Of a stretch of 64,000 nucleotides of DNA, positions 1 to 8,378 are shown in pieces. The notes beneath the pieces were generated by a model. That model saw only the letters and a list, made by a program, of their open reading frames with translations, did not search any database and was not told the DNA's origin. The number at the start of each line of letters is the position of its first letter. The stretch's first letter is position 1. This DNA is from Marinobacter oulmenensis (lineage in GTDB: Bacteria; Pseudomonadota; Gammaproteobacteria; Pseudomonadales; Oleiphilaceae): NCBI RefSeq assembly GCF_014201735.1, contig NZ_JACHFE010000002.1:558001-622000 (forward strand), in the 5' to 3' direction. The translations under genes were made by a program, and so were the position numbers.

Positions 1-1
1 T

Positions 2-2053
2 GTCGCCGATGACTGGATGGCGCGCAACCGGCCGCTGCCTGAAGTCGGTTACTGGAAAGGCATGGCCCAGTACCGACAGAATGAACTCGAGCTGTCGGCC
101 CAGACCCTGACTGAGGCTGCCAGCAATCTGCCCACCGCTGACGTCTTCCTGCCAGTCAGACGGGATGTTCTGACACTGCTATCCCGAGTGTTGACGGAGC
201 AGGGAAAAACGACCGACGCTCAGGTCTACAACAAGATCCTGGCAGAAAACCAGAACACCGAAGTCCGCGAACAGAGCGAAGCAGCCATCGCCGCCTTACG
301 CGAAGGCAAGGTGGAAGAAGCCAAATCAGTACTCAGGGATATGCTCAAGGTCAACCCGGACAGCCGGGAAGCAGCCCTGATGCTCGGCGCTCTGACCACC
401 GACACCGGGGAAGTCGAGGAAGGCGCCCGCCTGCTTACCGAGAATCTTGACCCCGAAACCACGCCCACACCCTTCCTGCGGGCGGCGGCGATGGCACAGA
501 TCGACACCGGTGACCGTGTACAGGCGCTCGAGACCCTTGAGCGGGCCATGGAAGCCCGCCCCAATGACAACGACATTGCCGCCATGCATGGCGTGCTGGC
601 ACTTACCCTTGAGGATCAGCAGGAAGCCGGCATCATCAGCCTGAGCAAAGTTCTGGACCGCCAGCCGGACCGGACCCGCCTGCGCCTGGCACTGGCTCAG
701 CACTATATTGGCCAGAACCAGCCGGAACAGGCGCTGGCACAGCTCAGACGCGCATTCGCTTCCCGGCCGGACGACTGGGAAACAACCGCCGCCTACCTTG
801 AACTCCTCCTGGACCACGGTGAACAGAAGGAAGCGGCGGAAACACGTGATGCCCTGATCAACGGTTATGCCGACGCCCCCACCGCACTTTACCTTGCCAG
901 TGTGGTTGACGCCCGCCTGGGCAACCTCGAATCAGCCAGACAAAGGCTCGAAGCTCTGGTCGAAAAGCAACCGGATTTCCAGCGCCCACGGCTGCTGTTG
1001 GCCAGGCTCCACGCGCAAGCAGGCAATACAGGCAGTGCCATCGACCAGTTGCTGGAAGCGGCGCGGCTGGCTCCCAACAACATTCAGCCTCTGCAGGAAG
1101 CCGGCCGACTCTATGCACAGAACCATTCTCCGCAGGAAGTGTTGCAATGGCTCGATGACATTGCCAGCGATAACGACCAGTTGGCCAGAAACGCTGATCT
1201 GCTAAGTACTCTGGTGCACGTAGGCCTGGGGAATTTCAGTGACGCCCATGAGCAACTGGCTCCCTGGATAGACAGTGACGCACCGGACGTGCGTAGAACC
1301 CGCCTGGAGCTGCTGGTGACTGAAACCCGGGCCGCTTTGTCCGAAAACCGGTATCCGGATGCCAGGGCGAAGGCAGCAGAGGCCATCAGCCTCGCCCCCG
1401 ACAATCTGCAACTGGCGCTTCTCCCTGCTGGCATCTCCCAGGCAGGCGAAAACTACGACCAGGCACTCACCGAAATCGATGCGGTGGAGCAGACCTTTGG
1501 TGAGACACCCCGGACGATACTGGCAAGAGCCTCGATTCTGGAAAGTCGTGAAGGCGCAACTGCCGCCTATGACTACCTGGCCCGGCAATGGCAACAGCGA
1601 AACGACGGAGCCCTGGCCCCCACGCTACTGCAACTGACATCCGGACAAAGTGATCCGAAACGGGAAGCCCTCACACGTGAATGGCTGGACCGGCAACCGG
1701 ATAGCCCGGCCGCCCATATGGCTCGTGCCGACTGGCTCCTGGGGAATGGCCAGGAAGAGCTGGCCGCTGTTCATTATGAGTCGGTACTGAAATTCAGGCC
1801 TGCCAATACCGCTGCCCTGAACAACCTGGCCTGGCTGCTGCGGGAGTCTGACACTGACAGGGCTCTCACCCTGTCGCGTCGCGCCATGGAGAACGCCCCC
1901 AACAGTCCGGCAGTTCTGGATACCCATGGCTGGATACTGCATCTGGCTGGCCAGCACTCCGAAGCGGTAAGCGTACTGGAGAATGCCTCCCGCCTGGCAC
2001 CGGAAAGTCAGGAAATTCTCGGACACCTGGAAACCGCCCGCCGGGCCATGTAA
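2..2053 (+). CDS. prsT: TPR-repeat protein, PrsT-like (5' end outside window)
   Basis: The reading frame is open to the left edge, so this is the C-terminal part of a longer protein; the first complete codon is at base 2. The visible ~683 residues are almost entirely degenerate tetratricopeptide helices (for example NNLAWLLRESDTDRALTLSR and the SPAVLDTHGWILHLAGQHSE region near the C-terminus). TPR arrays serve as protein-binding scaffolds. A large TPR lipoprotein (PrsT) next to a PEP-CTERM gene and exosortase A is a standard part of XrtA exopolysaccharide loci, and that position supports the name. The lipoprotein signal would lie upstream and cannot be seen. A strong hairpin follows the stop. 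The function in export or assembly is inferred from context. Confidence 0.8.
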   Translation, partial: VADDWMARNRPLPEVGYWKGMAQYRQNELELSAQTLTEAASNLPTADVFLPVRRDVLTLLSRVLTEQGKTTDAQVYNKILAENQNTEVREQSEAAIAALREGKVEEAKSVLRDMLKVNPDSREAALMLGALTTDTGEVEEGARLLTENLDPETTPTPFLRAAAMAQIDTGDRVQALETLERAMEARPNDNDIAAMHGVLALTLEDQQEAGIISLSKVLDRQPDRTRLRLALAQHYIGQNQPEQALAQLRRAFASRPDDWETTAAYLELLLDHGEQKEAAETRDALINGYADAPTALYLASVVDARLGNLESARQRLEALVEKQPDFQRPRLLLARLHAQAGNTGSAIDQLLEAARLAPNNIQPLQEAGRLYAQNHSPQEVLQWLDDIASDNDQLARNADLLSTLVHVGLGNFSDAHEQLAPWIDSDAPDVRRTRLELLVTETRAALSENRYPDARAKAAEAISLAPDNLQLALLPAGISQAGENYDQALTEIDAVEQTFGETPRTILARASILESREGATAAYDYLARQWQQRNDGALAPTLLQLTSGQSDPKREALTREWLDRQPDSPAAHMARADWLLGNGQEELAAVHYESVLKFRPANTAALNNLAWLLRESDTDRALTLSRRAMENAPNSPAVLDTHGWILHLAGQHSEAVSVLENASRLAPESQEILGHLETARRAM

Positions 2054-2093
2054 ACAAAGCTGACATCTCTCCCCCACTCACCCGATTTATGAA

Positions 2094-2130
2094 CGGCCAG
2101 AACTCCCGGGTTCTGGCCGCCTGCTTTCCC
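2094..2130 (+). terminator. Hairpin terminator after the TPR gene
   Basis: A perfect 10-bp inverted repeat (CGGCCAGAAC at 2094-2103, GTTCTGGCCG at 2110-2119, 6-base loop) lies 40 bases after the stop. The following CCTGCTTTC is only weakly T-rich, so termination may be partial. It separates the TPR gene from the sigma-54 promoter downstream. Confidence 0.6.
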
Positions 2131-2201
2131 GGTTGTCGATATTCTTTACATAGACAGACACCAACCTTATTTAAAACCAAAAGAATCAACAACTTAAAAA
2201 C

Positions 2202-2217
2202 TGGCACGGTTATCGCT
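2202..2217 (+). promoter_or_regulatory. Sigma-54 (RpoN) promoter for the PEP-CTERM gene
   Basis: The sequence TGGCACGGTTATCGCT matches the RpoN consensus TGGCACG-N4-TTGCW with a single mismatch. It has the invariant GG and GC dinucleotides (2203-2204 and 2215-2216) exactly 10 bases apart. The predicted transcript start is near 2228. Known biology: in other PEP-CTERM bacteria cargo genes are controlled by the PrsK/PrsR two-component system acting with RpoN. The regulator genes would be expected just left of this window. Confidence 0.8.
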
Positions 2218-2250
2218 TAACTATTGGTAAGGAATGGGAACAATCCCGTC

Positions 2251-2324
2251 CTGATGCCAAACCATTCGTGAGGATGGGACGGAAAGCCAAGGATCTCACG
2301 GAAATGAGACGGCCTGGTTGCGCG
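2251..2324 (+). ncRNA. Cyclic di-GMP-I (GEMM) riboswitch aptamer
   Basis: The leader of the PEP-CTERM gene matches the conserved core of the class I c-di-GMP riboswitch. GCCAAACC leads into a hairpin with CCATTC (2262-2267), a GNRA loop GTGA (2268-2271) and GGATGG (2272-2277). Next is GGACGGAAAGCC (consensus GGACGCAAAGCC). A second arm follows, with GCC (2286-2288) pairing GGC (2311-2313) and TCTCA (2294-2298) pairing TGAGA (2305-2309). The 3' signature TGGTTGC (2315-2321; consensus GGTTGCC) closes the motif. The outer P1 helix looks weak. The aptamer starts about 20-25 bases after the predicted sigma-54 start site and ends about 30 bases before the start codon, so control of translation or RNA stability is more likely than a terminator switch; no terminator is visible. 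No covariance search could be run. Confidence 0.82.
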
Positions 2325-2354
2325 GAAAAACCTTATAAACAGGAGAATCTCAAC

Positions 2355-3155
2355 ATGAAACTGAGATACGCAATTGCAGCGCTGGGTCTGGGCACATTCG
2401 CGATGTCCGCCGGCGCCACAACGGTTAGTGGCTCATCCCTGCAGGACGGACTTGACGACCTGACCCAGGGTGGCAGCTTCTATGATGTCAACACAGGCCA
2501 GTACTCACCGGATGAAAAGTGGGAAATTACCGCTACTGGAGCCTCAGCCAGTCGTCTCATTTTTGAGATTGCTGATTGGGAAGGTGATGCCAGCTTCGGT
2601 ATCTACGACGTCAACAACGCCTCCAACAAACTGGAAATATTCGGCGAAGACTGGGACACCTGGTTGGGAACGGTTGGTGGTAGCTGCGGCACTGCAGACA
2701 CTACCTGCTCGCCGAAAATGAACCTCAGCTTCCTCCAGAATGACTCTGTTGGCGAGTTCAGCGTTCTCAAACAATGGTATCTCGGTGGCATCTGGTACTC
2801 CGAATCTGCAACCTTCAGCAGCGACACTTTCGGTTACTATCTGGATTCCGGCGACGGCACCCTCTACTCCGAACGCGACAAGAATGGTGGCGACGACCAG
2901 ATGGTCACTTATCGGGGCGACGGCGTCACTGAAATGGATATTTTCGGTGGCAATGACTACGACACCTTCTCCGAAAACGAGTTCATTCTCGCCTGGGAAG
3001 ACATGAAAACCAGCAACCCGAACTACGATGGTGATTTCAGCGACTTCGTAGTGATGGTTGAGAGCGTGGTTCCGGTCCCCGAGCCCGGCACTCTGGCCCT
3101 GCTGGGTCTGGGTCTGGCTGGTCTGGGCGCCGCACGCCGCCGTCAGCGGGCATAA
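2355..3155 (+). CDS. PEP-CTERM sorting-signal protein (exosortase cargo)
   Basis: 266-residue secreted protein with an N-terminal signal peptide (MKLRYAIAALGLGTFAMSAG) and a textbook C-terminal sorting signal at residues ~241-266: VPEP, a Gly/Leu/Ala-rich membrane segment, then the Arg-rich tail ARRRQRA. Exosortase A next door is expected to cleave and process this signal. The mature part is rich in Asp, Gly and aromatic residues; its end (ILAWEDMK... DGDFSDFVVMVES) resembles the calcium-type DUF4114 fold often found just before PEP-CTERM signals, which is a tentative match. The ATG at 2355 is chosen because AGGAG lies 9 bases upstream and the signal peptide starts there. An in-frame ATG further upstream would put the riboswitch inside the coding region. 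Controlled by the sigma-54 promoter and riboswitch described above. Confidence 0.93.
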   Translation: MKLRYAIAALGLGTFAMSAGATTVSGSSLQDGLDDLTQGGSFYDVNTGQYSPDEKWEITATGASASRLIFEIADWEGDASFGIYDVNNASNKLEIFGEDWDTWLGTVGGSCGTADTTCSPKMNLSFLQNDSVGEFSVLKQWYLGGIWYSESATFSSDTFGYYLDSGDGTLYSERDKNGGDDQMVTYRGDGVTEMDIFGGNDYDTFSENEFILAWEDMKTSNPNYDGDFSDFVVMVESVVPVPEPGTLALLGLGLAGLGAARRRQRA

Positions 3156-3175
3156 GCTCCCAGCCGCCCCGACAG

Positions 3176-3203
3176 AAAAGCCAGCTTCGGCTGGCTTTTT
3201 TCT
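3176..3203 (+). terminator. Rho-independent terminator after the PEP-CTERM gene
   Basis: A 10-bp perfect stem AAAAGCCAGC / GCTGGCTTTT with a TTCG tetraloop is followed directly by a T-run, 20 bases after the stop codon. It makes the cargo gene a monocistronic unit between prsT and the exosortase. Confidence 0.93.
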
Positions 3204-3246
3204 TGTGTTTTCGGGGCCTTAATAACAATAATGCTATTGGTTCACA

Positions 3247-4710
3247 ATGGCAGCCCGGCAAGAGACCATGTTAAGGACAACACTGGACAGACTCCCGCTT
3301 TCCCGGCCCTATCTGGTCGTTACAGTTGTGGCCATCGGACTGTTTTTCCCCGGTTGGTATCGTCTCGCCGTTCAATGGCTTCAGTTCGAACAGGTGCTGG
3401 CCCATGGACTGGCCACTTTTATTATCTACCTGGGCCTGCTGGTCATTCACCCGCCACAGCCACCCTCGAATCACATTCAGCCGCGCTCATTCGTTTCATG
3501 GGCTGGCGCCCTGTTTCTGATTCTGACAACACTGGCCTGGGCTATACTCGAGCTGGTGCGCATCGACACACTGGCCTACCTTCTGCTTCCTCCCGGCCTT
3601 CTGTTTACCAGTTGGGCGTTAATGGGATTCGCCCGCACGCTCGTTTTTCTCCCTTATGTTCTGCTTTTGTCATTGTCGCTGCCCATCTGGGCCGACCTGG
3701 TGCCATTGCTGGTGTCGCTGGCCAGCAGCGTGGTGGGCACCTGGGTACACTGGTTCGGGATGACGGCACTGATTGAAGGGAACAGCATCACCCTGCCCTA
3801 TGGCCGCCTGCTGATTGCCGATGGCTGCTCCGGTATCCGGTATTTTGCGATTTCCATCCTTCTGGGAATGATGATATCCATCCTCAACGACTATCGTTGG
3901 AGAGGCTGGCTTGCCACGATCGCGATCGCCGCGACCCTGGGACTCATTGCCAACTGGGTACGAATTACCATACTGGTAGTGATTGCCTACCAGACGGACA
4001 TGCAAAGCGGCATCATGACCGACCATGAAACCATGGGCTGGGTGGTATTCGCAGCCTTCATGTTACCCGCACTGTATTTCTCTCCGGCACGCCGAAGGAG
4101 CGCTAAAGAGGGATCAGAGCATATTTCCATTTCCCCCCTGCGCTCCGGAATTGCAGCCATCGTCATTGCCGTGTTAATCGGCCCACTCGCACTCACAGTG
4201 ATTCAGACCGGCAGTTCCAATAACAATAAATGGACCCTCGCTCTAGCGGATTTTAAGCCCGCCGCCGCTGACACTTCGCCAATCCCCATGTCCCTTCCCG
4301 CCAGCCTGGAACGGACGGCCTGGCAGTCAGACGAACTTTGGGTAGTTATGGCCCAGCACCAGAAAAGCCGGCCGGACGAGAAACTCGTTCCCTACCTGCC
4401 ACCCATGTTTGACCGGTCCATCTGGCACGTAGAGCGCGAGATTCAGCCGGGACATTTTATCTATCGCAACATTGTCTCCAGAGAGCAGGTCGCCCTGGCC
4501 CAGTGGTATCAGGTCGGAAACGTCCAAAGCTGGGATTATCGCAAAGCAAAGCTTCTGCAAATCCCCGCGGCACTGAAGCGTGAATCACGGTTTGCCCTGG
4601 TCACGATCCAGGTGCCCTGTGAACGGCTGGACTGCGACAAGGCAGAAAAAGCCCTCGTCACCACCACCGATAAAATCCAGCGTCAGATAGCCGCAGAAAA
4701 CGGATCATAG
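3247..4710 (+). CDS. xrtA: Exosortase A fused to EpsI domain
   Basis: 487-residue multi-pass inner-membrane protein. Residues ~1-285 form the exosortase transpeptidase-like domain with about eight membrane helices. All three proposed catalytic residues are visible: Cys194 in DGCSGIRY, Arg239 in NWVRITI and His260 in DHETMGW. Residues ~300-487 form a periplasmic EpsI-type domain, as is usual for XrtA of exopolysaccharide loci. The enzyme is expected to recognise and cleave the PEP-CTERM signal of the protein encoded just upstream. The start is uncertain: ATG at 3247 has no clear ribosome site, and ATG at 3268 is the alternative. It begins the plus-strand polysaccharide gene run. Confidence 0.93.
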   Translation: MAARQETMLRTTLDRLPLSRPYLVVTVVAIGLFFPGWYRLAVQWLQFEQVLAHGLATFIIYLGLLVIHPPQPPSNHIQPRSFVSWAGALFLILTTLAWAILELVRIDTLAYLLLPPGLLFTSWALMGFARTLVFLPYVLLLSLSLPIWADLVPLLVSLASSVVGTWVHWFGMTALIEGNSITLPYGRLLIADGCSGIRYFAISILLGMMISILNDYRWRGWLATIAIAATLGLIANWVRITILVVIAYQTDMQSGIMTDHETMGWVVFAAFMLPALYFSPARRRSAKEGSEHISISPLRSGIAAIVIAVLIGPLALTVIQTGSSNNNKWTLALADFKPAAADTSPIPMSLPASLERTAWQSDELWVVMAQHQKSRPDEKLVPYLPPMFDRSIWHVEREIQPGHFIYRNIVSREQVALAQWYQVGNVQSWDYRKAKLLQIPAALKRESRFALVTIQVPCERLDCDKAEKALVTTTDKIQRQIAAENGS

Positions 4711-4761
4711 CCTACACTTCTGGGATGCAGTCTGTTCAGGGAACAAGGAACCACATCAACC

Positions 4762-5877
4762 ATGGAACGCCGAATCCGGATACTTCACGTCACCTTCAAC
4801 ATGGGATTTGGCGGCACGGAGCAGGTAATCCGCCAGCTCATCGGCAACCTGGCACCCGACTGTTTCGAATGTGAGATCGCCTGTATTGACGGTGGGCCGG
4901 GTGAAATCGGCCAACAGCTTGCCCGGGACAGGGGCATCGTAATCCATGCCAAACAACGAAAGCCCGGTTTTGATAAGGCTCTGGTGCGGTGGCTCCACGG
5001 AATCATCAGGAAGGGCAAGTTTGATGTTGTTCACGGCCATCAGTATTCGCCGTTTCTTTATGCATGGCTGGCACACTGGATGACCGGCACCCGCATGGTG
5101 TTCACCGAACACGGTCGTTTTCACCCTGACCGCCATCGCAAAAAAGCGCGCTTCATCAATCCGTTTATTGCCAGGAGCAGCCATGCCCTGGTGGCCATAT
5201 CGGAAGCCACCAGAGAGGCTCTTGCTGAGTACGAATACATGCCACCCTCGAAAATTCAGGTTATCTACAACGGTATAGAACCACCATCACGGAATCCCGA
5301 CAGGGAGAGGCAGATTCGGGCCGAATTGCAGCTTACTCCGGATGATATCGTGCTCGGCACCGTTGCCCGACTAGACCCGGTAAAAAACCAGGCCCTCTTG
5401 CTTACAGCCACACGAAGACTTCGGGATGAGGGCTATCCTGTCCGCCTGCTCCTTGTGGGTGACGGCCCGGAACGGGAGAAACTGGAGACACAGGCGCGGG
5501 AACTGTCCCTGGAGAAGTCGGTTGTATTCACCGGCTTCCAGGAGAATCCCGCTGACTATCTGGGCTTGATGGACGTTTTTCTCCTGCCCTCCTTTACCGA
5601 AGGGACTTCGATGACGCTACTGGAAGCGATGAGCCTGGGCGTTCCTGTTATTGCCAGTCGCGTTGGCGGAACGCCGGAAATCGTCGAGCACGAAAAAACC
5701 GGCTTTCTGTTCGACAGCGGGGACGAGGACGGGTTGCTCAAGGCAGTGAAAACTCTGCTCGATGATCCGGAAGCGAAACGTCAGATGACGACATCGGCCT
5801 GGAAACGCTTCCAGCAAAGATTCTCAGCCCGTCAGATGGCTGATCAGTATCAATCTCTCTATCTGGTGGGGCGATGA
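4762..5877 (+). CDS. Glycosyltransferase family 4
   Basis: 371-residue GT-B glycosyltransferase, probably acting at the cytoplasmic face to build the repeat unit of the exopolysaccharide. The N-terminal acceptor half starts with the family-4 opening ILHVTFNMGFGGTEQV. The C-terminal half carries the nucleotide-sugar site with the retaining-GT E-x7-E pattern, ending LLPSFTEGTSMTLLEAMSLG. Donor and acceptor cannot be read from sequence. Its stop overlaps the next start by four bases (ATGA), so the two are translationally coupled. Confidence 0.9.
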   Translation: MERRIRILHVTFNMGFGGTEQVIRQLIGNLAPDCFECEIACIDGGPGEIGQQLARDRGIVIHAKQRKPGFDKALVRWLHGIIRKGKFDVVHGHQYSPFLYAWLAHWMTGTRMVFTEHGRFHPDRHRKKARFINPFIARSSHALVAISEATREALAEYEYMPPSKIQVIYNGIEPPSRNPDRERQIRAELQLTPDDIVLGTVARLDPVKNQALLLTATRRLRDEGYPVRLLLVGDGPEREKLETQARELSLEKSVVFTGFQENPADYLGLMDVFLLPSFTEGTSMTLLEAMSLGVPVIASRVGGTPEIVEHEKTGFLFDSGDEDGLLKAVKTLLDDPEAKRQMTTSAWKRFQQRFSARQMADQYQSLYLVGR

Positions 5878-7400
5878 TCCATGTGCTGATACTGTTCACG
5901 GCCAGTACGGTTGCTATCGTAGCGGTGCGTCACCTGATCAGAACGCGGGTAAAGCCTGTTGATCAATGGTCCCTTGACGTCCAGATACCCGAATCCTTTG
6001 GCCAGTACGACAAAGAACTGCTGGCCTCCACCTCAAAAGAACACCTGAGGGAATCGGACTACCAGGCAATCCTTGAATATCTGCTCATGGGGATAGATGC
6101 CTACCGTAGCCCGCACCATGCCCGCATTATCTACCCCGGAGTCTCCGGTTCCAGAGGCAGCGTAATCGAAGGCCTGGAGGGCTACGCCAGGACGGCCCCA
6201 TTGCTGGCAACGTGGGTGGCGTCCGGGCGACCGGAAACAGTGTCCCTGCCCAACGGAAACCCGTTCAATCTGAAAAAGCATCTGCTGCATGGTCTGAAGG
6301 CCGGGACCCAGCCAGAATCCCCGGAATACTGGGGAGATATCACAGACCTGGACCAGCGGATCGTCGAAGCTGCAGATATAGGCCTCGTCCTTTGGCTACT
6401 GAAGGACCAGCTCCACACGGAGCTCACTGGAAGGCAACTTGATCAGGCTCTTTCATGGATCAGCCAGATCAACGGAAAACAGATCTACGGCGGCAACTGG
6501 TTGCTGTTCCGGATAATCGTTAACGCTGTTCTTCGGGATTTCGGCTGGGAAGGTCTGGAGCGCGATATCGCAGATGACTACCGTGAGTTCAAGTCCTTCT
6601 ATGTTGGGGAGGGCTGGTTTACCGATGGCATGGGTGGCGCCATTGATTACTACAATGTCTGGCAGATGCAGTACATGCTGTTCTGGCTGGACCGGATCGC
6701 CCCATCCACGGATCCTGACTTTCTGAATGGCGTGTTCTCAGAGTTTGCCTCAAATTATCAGTACTTTATCGGAACTGAGGGAATTCCCATCTTTGGGCGG
6801 AGTTGTTGCTATCGCCTGGCAGCGGCCACCCCGTTAATCATCATGGCCCATCGATCACCTGCGTCCTGGAGCTCCATCGCCCGACGGGCGCTGGAAACTA
6901 CATGGCTGTATTTTATAAAGCACGGCGCCCTGCGCAGTGGAGGGATCAGCCAAGGCTACCATGGTGACGACGAGGATCTTCTGGAAAACTACAGCGGCAG
7001 AGCCAGTCCGTTCTGGTCTCTGCGGTCCCTGGCTCTGGCATTCCTTCTGCCACCAGACCACGAATTCTGGTGCGGGGAACCAGGCTCGTTACCCGTTGAA
7101 AAGGCGGATTACCGGATCTCGGTTGGAAGCATCAATGCCACCGTTATCGGCGAAAAAGCCACCGGGGACATCACGGTAGCCTTCAATAGCAGGAACAAAG
7201 ATAGTCGAAACAGGCCAGGCCCACCGCCATTCAGGCGAATGTCAGTGTTGCGCAGGCAGTTGCAGAGGCTCCTGAAACGGCCGCTAAGAATCGAGAACTA
7301 CGAGGCAAAGTATCAACAGCCCGAGTACTACTCCGCCAAACCTTTTTTTGAGCAAAGCACGGACTCACCAACACCAGGGAACCGTAGATGCGCACCGTGA
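5874..7400 (+). CDS. DUF2264-like protein, possible glycan hydrolase
   Basis: 508-residue protein with a short hydrophobic N-terminus (residues ~1-20, MIHVLILFTASTVAIVAVRH) that may anchor it or direct export. The body resembles the DUF2264 family: helical-barrel segments with GGNWLLFRIIVNAVLRDFGW, GWFTDGMGGAIDYYNVWQM and the hallmark-like FGRSCCYRLAAATPL. DUF2264 members have an alpha/alpha toroid fold like glycoside hydrolases and lyases, but their substrates are poorly known. Within a polysaccharide operon it may trim, edit or release the polymer; this is inferred. It overlaps both neighbours (4 bases upstream, 13 downstream). Confidence 0.65.
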   Translation: MIHVLILFTASTVAIVAVRHLIRTRVKPVDQWSLDVQIPESFGQYDKELLASTSKEHLRESDYQAILEYLLMGIDAYRSPHHARIIYPGVSGSRGSVIEGLEGYARTAPLLATWVASGRPETVSLPNGNPFNLKKHLLHGLKAGTQPESPEYWGDITDLDQRIVEAADIGLVLWLLKDQLHTELTGRQLDQALSWISQINGKQIYGGNWLLFRIIVNAVLRDFGWEGLERDIADDYREFKSFYVGEGWFTDGMGGAIDYYNVWQMQYMLFWLDRIAPSTDPDFLNGVFSEFASNYQYFIGTEGIPIFGRSCCYRLAAATPLIIMAHRSPASWSSIARRALETTWLYFIKHGALRSGGISQGYHGDDEDLLENYSGRASPFWSLRSLALAFLLPPDHEFWCGEPGSLPVEKADYRISVGSINATVIGEKATGDITVAFNSRNKDSRNRPGPPPFRRMSVLRRQLQRLLKRPLRIENYEAKYQQPEYYSAKPFFEQSTDSPTPGNRRCAP

Positions 7401-8305
7401 CCATCATTATACCCACCTATAACAGGCTCCAGGACCTGCTCCTCACCCTGCCCCAGGTGGTGGCAATCATGGACGAAAACTGTGAGCTGATCGTCTTCGA
7501 CCAGTCGAACAGCTATGCGCCCGAAGAATACCAGCAACAGCTTGACGGTATTCTTGGTAGAGTAAATGCCCGTTACGTGCATTGCCGGATCCCATCACTG
7601 CCATTGGCCTGGAATACAGCGGCAAAACTCGCCACCGGGGAGATCGTGCTTTTTCTCGATGATGACATCGATATCCATGACAACCTGATTGATATCCACC
7701 GGCAACACTATGAAGAAAAGCCCGACATTGTGGGCGTTGCCGGCGCCTACTATGCCGGCTCAGAAAACCGTCCCTGGATCCCGTCAGAACGCAATGGCAG
7801 GGCTGTTACTCTGGCCGGCGTTAACTGCTCTTTCCGACGGCAGGTTTTCCTAGACGCCGGCAGCGTATCCAGTTTTATCAAACCCTTTGCCCCGATCGAC
7901 TGGGAAATCGCCGAACATGTCTCCGACCATTTCGGAAGGCTGGCGGTTGGCGCAGACGCAAGGGTCTTCCACCGGGCCCCTGCCGAAGGTGGTTGTGAAA
8001 ACCAGGCAGCCAGGGGCATTGACTGGTACTACGGCTCTTACCACAACCATATCCTGTGGGCGCTGCATCGCCGGTATCCGCAGAAACTGATCCATTTTCC
8101 ACGACACTTCTACGTCTTAATGAAGTACTGCCTGCCGGGGAGGCAACTGCTGTTGACGAAAGCTTATTGGACCGGCGCCGTCATCCGGGCACTGAAAGAT
8201 GCCGGTAGAACCTACCGGCAGGATGGGAAAAAGCGGCGCCATGACACTATTACGGACAGCGATGCATATCGCATTGTTGCGCAATACCAGCATCAATCGT
8301 CGTGA
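7388..8305 (+). CDS. Glycosyltransferase family 2
   Basis: 305-residue GT-A glycosyltransferase. It starts with the typical TVTIIIPTYNRLQDLLLTLP, and the metal/nucleotide-binding D-x-D motif is seen in VLFLDDDIDIHDN (about residues 90-100). No clear transmembrane segment is present, so it is probably cytoplasmic and membrane-associated through partners. The start lies inside the end of the DUF2264-like gene, with AGGGA just upstream. The sugar transferred is unknown. Confidence 0.88.
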   Translation: MRTVTIIIPTYNRLQDLLLTLPQVVAIMDENCELIVFDQSNSYAPEEYQQQLDGILGRVNARYVHCRIPSLPLAWNTAAKLATGEIVLFLDDDIDIHDNLIDIHRQHYEEKPDIVGVAGAYYAGSENRPWIPSERNGRAVTLAGVNCSFRRQVFLDAGSVSSFIKPFAPIDWEIAEHVSDHFGRLAVGADARVFHRAPAEGGCENQAARGIDWYYGSYHNHILWALHRRYPQKLIHFPRHFYVLMKYCLPGRQLLLTKAYWTGAVIRALKDAGRTYRQDGKKRRHDTITDSDAYRIVAQYQHQSS

Positions 8306-8378
8306 CCGGGGAGAGGCCTGACATGCATTATCCAGAAGGAATGGCTATGCCGTTCTCCGGTGCCGGGCTTGGCGGCCT

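Noticed and set aside
2268..2354. Upstream in-frame extension of the PEP-CTERM gene
   Set aside because: It would put the riboswitch aptamer inside coding sequence and place 29 charged residues before a perfect signal peptide; AGGAG is correctly spaced from the ATG at 2355.
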